Positions 16,181-20,971 of a stretch of DNA of 20,971 bases are shown here, piece after piece; position 1 is the stretch's first letter, and every line of letters begins with the position of its first letter. Under the pieces are notes generated by a model. It did not search any database, was not told the DNA's origin, and was given only the letters and a program-made list of their open reading frames with translations. Source of the DNA: Intrasporangiaceae bacterium (GTDB lineage: Bacteria; Actinomycetota; Actinomycetes; Actinomycetales; Dermatophilaceae); NCBI GenBank assembly GCA_012518475.1, contig JAAYSB010000168.1, forward strand, positions 1-20,971, written 5' to 3'. Made by a program: the position numbers and the translations under genes.

Positions 16181-16764
16181 CGGCGGCGCCCCGGGAGCGC
16201 GACGACCCCCTCGGGCAGCGGTGGCAGGCCGCCGATCGCGCAGAGGACATCGCTCCAGGCCTGAAGGTGGGCGGCGATCTCGGTCGGGTCGAGGGGGGTC
16301 CACGATGCGCGGATCTCCATCTCGACGCTCGCCGGACGGTCGGCCAGGCCGGCATAGCTCTCCGAGACGACCCGCGTGACCGTGCCGGCCTCGGCCCCGT
16401 AGGCGACCGCGTGGGCCTCGAGGGCGTCGATGAGCCAGGACCAGCCGGCGTCACCGAGCACAGGGTCGGTCGCCATCTCCGGCTCCATCTCGGCCCGGGC
16501 ATAGGTCACCGCACGCCACGCGCCGCCCCAGGGCTCCGGCTCGCTGGGGTCGTGGAGGAGGACGAAACGCCCGGTCGCCAGGGCCTCGTCGTCGTGTGCC
16601 GTCTGCAGGACGTCGGCCGTCAGGGCGACGGCGAAGGGGGCGATCCGCGAGGGTGCCGGCACCTCGGTGAGGGTGACCTCGGGGCGCAGGACCGCGGCAC
16701 GGAGGTCGGCCAGGGCAGCGGAGAACTCCGCCGAGCCGGCGCCGGTCACACTGCGAGTTGCCAC
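16177..16764 (-). CDS. DUF3000 family protein
   Basis: A 195-residue protein of the actinobacterial DUF3000 family, recognised from the central GAWRAVTYARAEMEPEMATDPVLGDAGWSWL-like region (residues about 80-110) and its fixed place between rnd and hemE. Function is unknown. It has no signal peptide or membrane helix and is acidic. The GTG start at 16764 gives the family N-terminus; longer in-frame versions would run through hemE on the other strand. A -10-like TACTCT ends six bases before GTG and there is no convincing Shine-Dalgarno, so the mRNA is probably leaderless. Its stop overlaps the rnd start. Confidence 0.85.
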   Translation of the reverse strand: MATRSVTGAGSAEFSAALADLRAAVLRPEVTLTEVPAPSRIAPFAVALTADVLQTAHDDEALATGRFVLLHDPSEPEPWGGAWRAVTYARAEMEPEMATDPVLGDAGWSWLIDALEAHAVAYGAEAGTVTRVVSESYAGLADRPASVEMEIRASWTPLDPTEIAAHLQAWSDVLCAIGGLPPLPEGVVALPGRRR

Positions 16765-16801
16765 CCCACGAGAGTATGTGCTGAGCGGCCGAACTCGTGG
16801 G
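16765..16801. promoter_or_regulatory. Inverted repeat in the DUF3000-hemE divergent promoter region
   Basis: Arms CCCACGAG (16765-16772) and CTCGTGGG (16794-16801) are exact inverted repeats separated by 21 bases. They overlap the presumed -10 and -35 of DUF3000 and end about 40 bases before the hemE start, so a factor bound here could affect both directions. Confidence 0.35.
16771..16776 (-). promoter_or_regulatory. -10 element, leaderless start of DUF3000
   Basis: TACTCT on the minus strand ends six bases before the GTG at 16764, matching TANNNT at the spacing expected for a leaderless transcript. Confidence 0.45.
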
Positions 16802-16828
16802 AGGCTGCGTGGCACGTGTCGTCCCGCA

Positions 16829-16834
16829 TACCAT
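16829..16834 (+). promoter_or_regulatory. -10 element, leaderless start of hemE
   Basis: TACCAT ends six bases before the GTG start of hemE at 16841, placing transcription start on the start codon. No Shine-Dalgarno lies between. Confidence 0.5.
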
Positions 16835-16840
16835 CGAGCG

Positions 16841-17893
16841 GTGACCTCTGCGACTGACTCCGACCCCCGCACCTCACCCCTCGTCCGGGCCGCCCGCCGT
16901 GAGCCGGTGCCGCACACGCCGGTGTGGTTCATGCGGCAGGCGGGTCGTTCGCTGCCCGAGTACAAGCAGGTGCGCGAGGGGATCGCCATGCTCGACTCGT
17001 GCATGCGCCCGGACCTCGTCACCGAGATCACCCTCCAGCCGGTGCGCCGGCACGGTGTCGACGCGGCGATCTTCTTCTCCGACATCGTCGTGCCGCTCAA
17101 GGCGATCGGTGTGGATCTCGACATCGTCGCCGGGGTGGGCCCCGTCATCGCCGAGCCGGTGCGCACCAGGGCCGACCTGGACCGCATCCCGGAGATGACG
17201 CCGGAGCACGTGCCCTTCATCGCCGAGGCGGTCCGGCTCCTCGTGGCCGAGCTCGGCGCGACTCCGCTCATCGGCTTCGCCGGTGCACCGTTCACCCTCG
17301 CGTCCTACCTCGTCGAGGGCGGACCGTCCAAGAACCACGAGCACACCAAGGCCCTCATGCACGGCGACCCAGAGCTGTGGAATGCGCTGTGCGCCCGGCT
17401 CGCCCAGATCTCCGGCACCTTTCTGCGGGTCCAGGCCGAGGCGGGAGCCTCGGTCGTCCAGCTCTTCGACTCCTGGGTCGGTGCCCTCCAGCGCACCGAC
17501 TATGTCGACCTCGTCCTGCCGCACTCGCGGGCCGCGCTCGCCGCGGTCGAGGACCTCGACGTCCCGCGGATCCACTTCGGCGTGGGGACGGGGGAGCTGC
17601 TCCCGCTCATGGGCTCGGCTGGCGCGGACGTTGTCGGCGTCGACTACCGGGTCGAGCTCTCCGACGCCATCGAGCGGCTCGGCCCGCAGTATGCGGTCCA
17701 GGGCAACCTCGACCCCGCTCTGCTCTTCGCGCCGTGGGAGGTCCTCGCGAAGCGGATCGAGCAGATCGTCGCGGCCGGGCAGTCCGCGAGCGGCCACATC
17801 TTCAACCTCGGCCACGGCGTGCTGCCCACGACCGACCCGACCGTGCTCACCCGCGTCGTCGAGCACGTCCACGCGGTGAGCGCGCGCTCGTAG
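16841..17893 (+). CDS. hemE: Uroporphyrinogen decarboxylase
   Basis: 350 residues. HemE removes four carboxyl groups from uroporphyrinogen III to give coproporphyrinogen III in the cytoplasm. Both family signatures are visible: PVWFMRQAGRSLPEY at 27-41 with substrate-binding Arg32 and Arg36, and IGFAGAPFTLASYLVEG at 144-160. Asp81 in FFSDIVVPL is the conserved catalytic aspartate. GTG 16841 is chosen over upstream in-frame codons because those lie across the DUF3000 promoter and the family N-terminus starts here. Probably leaderless (TACCAT six bases upstream). Divergent from DUF3000, 76 bases apart. Separated from hemY by the inverted DUF4349 gene, so it has its own transcript. Confidence 0.97.
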   Translation: MTSATDSDPRTSPLVRAARREPVPHTPVWFMRQAGRSLPEYKQVREGIAMLDSCMRPDLVTEITLQPVRRHGVDAAIFFSDIVVPLKAIGVDLDIVAGVGPVIAEPVRTRADLDRIPEMTPEHVPFIAEAVRLLVAELGATPLIGFAGAPFTLASYLVEGGPSKNHEHTKALMHGDPELWNALCARLAQISGTFLRVQAEAGASVVQLFDSWVGALQRTDYVDLVLPHSRAALAAVEDLDVPRIHFGVGTGELLPLMGSAGADVVGVDYRVELSDAIERLGPQYAVQGNLDPALLFAPWEVLAKRIEQIVAAGQSASGHIFNLGHGVLPTTDPTVLTRVVEHVHAVSARS

Positions 17894-17930
17894 GGTCCGG
17901 TGACCCGCCGCCGCATCCCTCCTCCCTCGG

Positions 17931-17972
17931 TGGAGGTGTGCCGCGTCGCTGGTGGGCCGCCTCGAACCTCCA
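17931..17972. repeat. 42-bp palindromic repeat, copy 1
   Basis: Begins TGGAGGT and ends ACCTCCA (7-bp terminal stem). It matches copy 2 at 38 of 42 positions, with the first 24 bases identical. Lies in the convergent gap between hemE and DUF4349, so it may also serve in termination. Confidence 0.75.
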
Positions 17973-18005
17973 CTGCGGAAGGATCCGGCGCAACCCGCTC
18001 CGGGG

Positions 18006-18047
18006 TGGAGGTGTGCCGCGTCGCTGGTGTGGCGGCTCGCACCTCCA
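18006..18047. repeat. 42-bp palindromic repeat, copy 2
   Basis: Same orientation as copy 1, offset by 75 bases. Here the terminal stem is 8 bp (TGGAGGTG with CACCTCCA) and an inner CCGC/GCGG pair can extend it, so copy 2 is the better hairpin. Resembles REP-like small palindromes interspersed in Micrococcales genomes. Confidence 0.75.
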
Positions 18048-18057
18048 ATCGCCGGGG

Positions 18058-19044
18058 CTAGGGCGTCGCCGTCGGACCCTGCCCTGATGTCGGCTCCTCC
18101 GGCTGGGGCCCCTGCTCCGGCTCGGGCCGGGGGTTCGCGCGGGCCGGGCCGTCGGCCGGCGTCGGTCCAGGCGTCTTGGGGGAGCGCCGCCCGGACCGGT
18201 TGATGAGCCAGATGAGGAGCCACAGGCCGAGCCCGCCGACGATGATCCACGGCAGCAGCGCGCCGACCGTGCGCACGAGGAGACCGGCCGAGGTGAGGAA
18301 CGCGTTCCACGCGTCGGAGAAGGCCCCGGAGATTCCCGTGCTCGAGGCGCCGAGATCGCCGGTCATCGTGAGCCTGACCTCGACAGGCGACATGGCGATG
18401 CTGCTCTTGAGCGCGTTGAGCCGGGCCTGGAGGGAGTCCAGGTCGGCCTGGCGAGCGCTCAGGGCCGACTCGAGGCGGACGATCTGGTCGATGTCGTTCG
18501 TCTGCTCGATGAGGTCGCGCATCCGGTCGATGCTCGCGGTCAGGGTCGCGATCCGCGCCTCGACGTCGATGTACTCGTCCTGGACGTTGTAGGCGTTCGA
18601 GGAGCGGGACTGCACCTCACCGATCTCCGCGAGCCTGGCCAGCGTGTCATCGAGCCCGTCGCTCGGGACGCTGATCGTCAGGGCGCCGTACTCCTCGATG
18701 CCCGCCGTGCCGTAGTAGCCGTCCCCGAACGACTCCTTCGTCACCGATCCGCCTGCGGCGTCGGCGATCTCACGCACCTGGCGCGCGGCGTCCATGATGT
18801 CGTCGACCTTGATGCCGACCTGGGCCTCCCGGACGAGGTACGCCTGGGGCCCGACGTCACTGTGGGACGTCCCCGCGTCGCCGGCCGCCCCGCCCGACTC
18901 GGCCTGTTCCCCAGCCTTGTCGATCGCGCCCTGGGCCGCTGCGTCGTAGTCCGCCGCCCCCATCGAGTCGTCGGAGCCGCCACCCGTCGAGCATCCGGCG
19001 AGCAGCAGGAGCGCTGCGAGGAGTGCGAGAGCTGTCCGCTTCAT
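18058..19044 (-). CDS. DUF4349 membrane-associated lipoprotein
   Basis: 328 residues. A lipoprotein signal (MKRTALALLAALLLLAGC, lipobox Cys18) is followed by a flexible acidic linker. The DUF4349 domain (about 68-228) contains the VREAQVGIKVDD strand, NVQDEYIDVEARI and a helical coiled-coil stretch (about 157-212). A membrane helix at about 258-281 (LLPWIIVGGLGLWLLIWL) comes next, then a Pro-rich cytoplasmic tail. It is thus predicted to be extracytoplasmic and anchored at both ends. Function of the family is not established. The start at 19044 is chosen for the signal peptide and an AGGA eight bases upstream. It interrupts the heme genes on the opposite strand and is convergent with hemE. 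Confidence 0.88.
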   Translation of the reverse strand: MKRTALALLAALLLLAGCSTGGGSDDSMGAADYDAAAQGAIDKAGEQAESGGAAGDAGTSHSDVGPQAYLVREAQVGIKVDDIMDAARQVREIADAAGGSVTKESFGDGYYGTAGIEEYGALTISVPSDGLDDTLARLAEIGEVQSRSSNAYNVQDEYIDVEARIATLTASIDRMRDLIEQTNDIDQIVRLESALSARQADLDSLQARLNALKSSIAMSPVEVRLTMTGDLGASSTGISGAFSDAWNAFLTSAGLLVRTVGALLPWIIVGGLGLWLLIWLINRSGRRSPKTPGPTPADGPARANPRPEPEQGPQPEEPTSGQGPTATP

Positions 19045-19178
19045 GATCGGGTCCTGTCTTCTCCTGGGCCGGAACAAGCCCCAGCCGAGTGTGATCAATC
19101 TCGTCCTTCTGACGCGCGCCGCACAGCACAGGATCCACTCGATTTGGTCACGGTTCGATGACGGGTGAGAGTGGGCGC
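19045..19178. other. Divergent intergenic region, DUF4349 / hemY
   Basis: 134 bases carrying the start regions of both flanking genes. I see no convincing -35/-10 pair, palindrome or riboswitch. A TGATCA lies near 19091. Confidence 0.4.
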
Positions 19179-20579
19179 ATGAGTGTGCTCGTCGTCGGTG
19201 GGGGAGTCGCAGGACTGACTGCGGCCTGGCACCTGCTGAGCACCGGCACGCCCGCCTCTGACATCACCGTCCTCGAGTCCTCTCCGCGGGTCGGTGGGAA
19301 GCTGGCCCGTGCCGAGGTCGCCGGCCGCCTTGTCGACATCGGGGCCGAGTCGATGCTCGCCCTGCGACCTGAGGCACGGGAGCTCATCGAGGAGATCGGA
19401 CTCGGCGACGCCCTGACCGTGCCGGCGACGACGAGCGCCTCCATCTGGTCCCGGGACCGGTTGTGGCCCCTGCCGACCGGCACGCTCATGGGCGTCCCCG
19501 TCGACCCGGAGTCGGTGCGTGGTGTGCTGACCGACGCCGAGGTCGCCCGGCTCGCCGACGAGCAGCCCTGGCCGGAGCCGCTCACGGATGACATCGCCGT
19601 GGGGGAGTACCTCGCCCATCGACTCGGTGACGCGGTCGTCGATCGCCTCGTCGAGCCTCTCCTCGGCGGCGTCTATGCCGCCTCCGCCCGGCGCCTGTCC
19701 ATGGCGGCCGCCGTGCCCATGCTGTATGCGGTGGCCCGGGACGGCGGCAGCGTCACCGGAGCAGCCGCGAAGGCCGCGGCGGCACGGTCCGGGACCCGGT
19801 CCGGGTCCGGTGCGTTCATCGGGCTCACCGGTGGCGTCGGCCGGCTGCCCGAGCACCTGCGCGACGTCCTCGTCGGGCGCGGGGTGACGGTCGAGACGGG
19901 GGTGACCGTCCGCGAGCTCACCGCGACAGGTTCCCCGGGCCGACCGCAGTGGGAGGCGACGTGCGGGGCGGTGCCGACCCCCGCATACCGATCGGCGGAC
20001 GCCGTAGTCCTGGCGGTTCCGCCACCAGCGGCCGCGCGTCTTCTCGCACCCCTGGCTCCGGTGGCCGGCGAGATCCTCGGCGGCATCGACATGGCGTCGA
20101 TGGCGATCGTCACCCTCGCCGTCGAGCGGCGGGGGGCAGACCTGCCGGGTTCGGGTTTCCTCGTGCCGGACGTGGACGGGCGCACGATCAAGGCGAGCAC
20201 GTTCAGCTCGGGCAAGTGGGCGTGGGTCGATGCGCTCGACGAGGACCTCGTGTTCCTCCGGGCCTCGATCGGGCGCGCCGGTGACGTGACCGCCCTGCAA
20301 TGGCCGGACGCCGACCTCGTCGACGTTGCGGTGCGTGAGGTCGGGGAGGCCGTCGGTGCCCCGCTGCCCCGGGTCGTCGACAGCCACGTGCAGCGGTGGG
20401 GCGGGGGCCTTCCGCAGTATGCCGTCGGCCACCTCGGGCGCATCGCCCAGGTCGAGGCGGCAGTGGCCAGGGTGCCCGGTCTCGAGGTGTGCGGCGCCGC
20501 ATACGGTGGTGTCGGAATCCCAGCAGTCATCGCGTCGGCCCGTGCCGCGGCCGAGCGACTCACGAGAGGCAGTTCATGA
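19179..20579 (+). CDS. hemY: Coproporphyrinogen III oxidase (protoporphyrinogen oxidase family)
   Basis: 466 residues, FAD-dependent amine-oxidase-type fold. The N-terminal dinucleotide motif is VLVVGGGVAGLTAAWHL (3-19) with ESSPRVGGK (33-41), and the C-terminal FAD motif is VCGAAYGGVGIPAVI. In Gram-positive bacteria this enzyme oxidises coproporphyrinogen III to coproporphyrin III using oxygen; adjacency to hemQ supports that reading over true protoporphyrinogen oxidation. Start ATG 19179 places the FAD strand at the usual distance from the N-terminus; ATG 19158 (seven residues longer) is possible but less typical. No signal peptide; probably soluble or peripheral. Its stop overlaps the hemQ ATG (ATGA at 20576-20579), so translation is coupled. 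Many annotations call this hemG. Confidence 0.93.
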   Translation: MSVLVVGGGVAGLTAAWHLLSTGTPASDITVLESSPRVGGKLARAEVAGRLVDIGAESMLALRPEARELIEEIGLGDALTVPATTSASIWSRDRLWPLPTGTLMGVPVDPESVRGVLTDAEVARLADEQPWPEPLTDDIAVGEYLAHRLGDAVVDRLVEPLLGGVYAASARRLSMAAAVPMLYAVARDGGSVTGAAAKAAAARSGTRSGSGAFIGLTGGVGRLPEHLRDVLVGRGVTVETGVTVRELTATGSPGRPQWEATCGAVPTPAYRSADAVVLAVPPPAAARLLAPLAPVAGEILGGIDMASMAIVTLAVERRGADLPGSGFLVPDVDGRTIKASTFSSGKWAWVDALDEDLVFLRASIGRAGDVTALQWPDADLVDVAVREVGEAVGAPLPRVVDSHVQRWGGGLPQYAVGHLGRIAQVEAAVARVPGLEVCGAAYGGVGIPAVIASARAAAERLTRGSS

Positions 20580-20971
20580 GCGAGCGTCCCATCCCGGCCA
20601 AGCCGTCCCCCGCGCGGATGCGGGAGATCAACGACTCCATCCGCTATGCGATGTGGTCCGTCTTCACGGTGGACCGTCCGCTCGCGGACGCCGACCGGGA
20701 CGCGCTGACCACTGAGCTCGAGGAGCTGTGCGCTGAACTCGAGGAGTCCGGCGTGACGATCCGCGGGTGGTACGACGTCGCCGGGCTGCGCGCCGATGCC
20801 GACCTCATGGTGTGGTGGCACGCCGAGACGATCGAGGCACTCCAGGACGCCTACCACCGGGTGCTGCGCACCGGCTTCGGCGCGCACCTGGCCCCGGTCT
20901 GGTCCAACGCCGCCCTGCACCGGCCGGCCGAGTTCAACAAGAGCCACATCCCGGCGTTCCTCGCCGAGGAG
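20576..20971 (+). CDS. hemQ: HemQ coproheme decarboxylase (chlorite-dismutase family), 3' truncated
   Basis: The first 132 residues of a protein usually about 230 long; the frame is open to the last base. The start REINDSIRYAMWSVF (16-30), then the ferredoxin-like segment with GVTIRGWYDVAGLRADADLMVWWHAE (59-84 region) and FNKSHIPAF (120-128), are hallmarks of actinobacterial HemQ. HemQ performs two peroxide-dependent decarboxylations of coproheme to heme b, the last step of the coproporphyrin-dependent route. The catalytic Tyr and the axial heme His lie beyond the window, so they cannot be checked. GAGAGG precedes the ATG, which overlaps the hemY stop by four bases. Confidence 0.95.
   Translation, partial: MSERPIPAKPSPARMREINDSIRYAMWSVFTVDRPLADADRDALTTELEELCAELEESGVTIRGWYDVAGLRADADLMVWWHAETIEALQDAYHRVLRTGFGAHLAPVWSNAALHRPAEFNKSHIPAFLAEE

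Noticed and set aside
16181..16303. Longer rnd reading frame starting at 16303
   Set aside because: The extension is the DUF3000 coding region in another frame and is Pro/Arg-rich; ATG 16180 overlaps the DUF3000 stop as ATGA.
16765..17295. Longer DUF3000 frame starting at 17295
   Set aside because: It would run antisense through the 5' half of hemE; GTG 16764 with a -10 six bases upstream fits the family N-terminus.

Overview
The window is high-GC DNA (about 70% by eye) with dense, mostly ATG/GTG-started genes and an actinobacterial gene set: aconitase, an HTH-fused MurA paralogue, dxs, DUF3000, a conserved actinobacterial small protein, and the coproporphyrin-dependent heme genes hemE, hemY and hemQ. 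Protein style and the small palindromic repeats suggest a Micrococcales-like actinomycete, possibly of the Intrasporangiaceae/Dermatophilaceae group. That placement is an inference. The housekeeping order (acnA, HTH-murA, dxs, fadA-fadJ, rnd, DUF3000, hemE, hemY, hemQ) resembles, as I recall, a broadly conserved actinobacterial neighbourhood.

Layout. 1-1812: 3' part of aconitase, closed by a 12-bp hairpin. 1948-4048 (+): alpha/beta hydrolase overlapping a cytochrome P450. 6532-4062 (-): three-gene cluster of a ribbon-helix-helix regulator, a cytoplasmic DUF4097 beta-repeat protein and a tocopherol-cyclase-family protein. 6763-7149 (+): conserved small protein of unknown function, followed by a large palindrome and then dxs (7331-9196). 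Next comes a long minus-strand block read from 14745 down to 9239: fadA, fadJ, HTH-murA and a small lipoprotein. A perfect 20-bp palindrome precedes fadA. 16764-14918 (-): DUF3000 and rnd, joined by an ATGA overlap, divergent from hemE (16841-17893, +). Between the convergent hemE and DUF4349 genes lie two 42-bp near-palindromic repeats. DUF4349 lipoprotein (19044-18058, -) is divergent from hemY-hemQ (+, ATGA overlap); hemQ runs off the window.

How they work together. hemE, hemY and hemQ are three steps of the coproporphyrin-dependent heme route; hemH is not in the window. fadA and fadJ form a beta-oxidation pair probably controlled at the palindrome. dxs starts MEP isoprenoid synthesis. The accessory part is the hydrolase-P450 pair and the RHH/DUF4097/tocopherol-cyclase cluster; the latter is the best candidate here for an undescribed system. 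A recurring regulatory theme is leaderless transcription: five genes have a -10-like hexamer ending six or seven bases before the start codon, with no Shine-Dalgarno sequence.

No gene-free stretch exceeds 300 bases. I saw no tRNA, rRNA, CRISPR array, transposase or attachment site.
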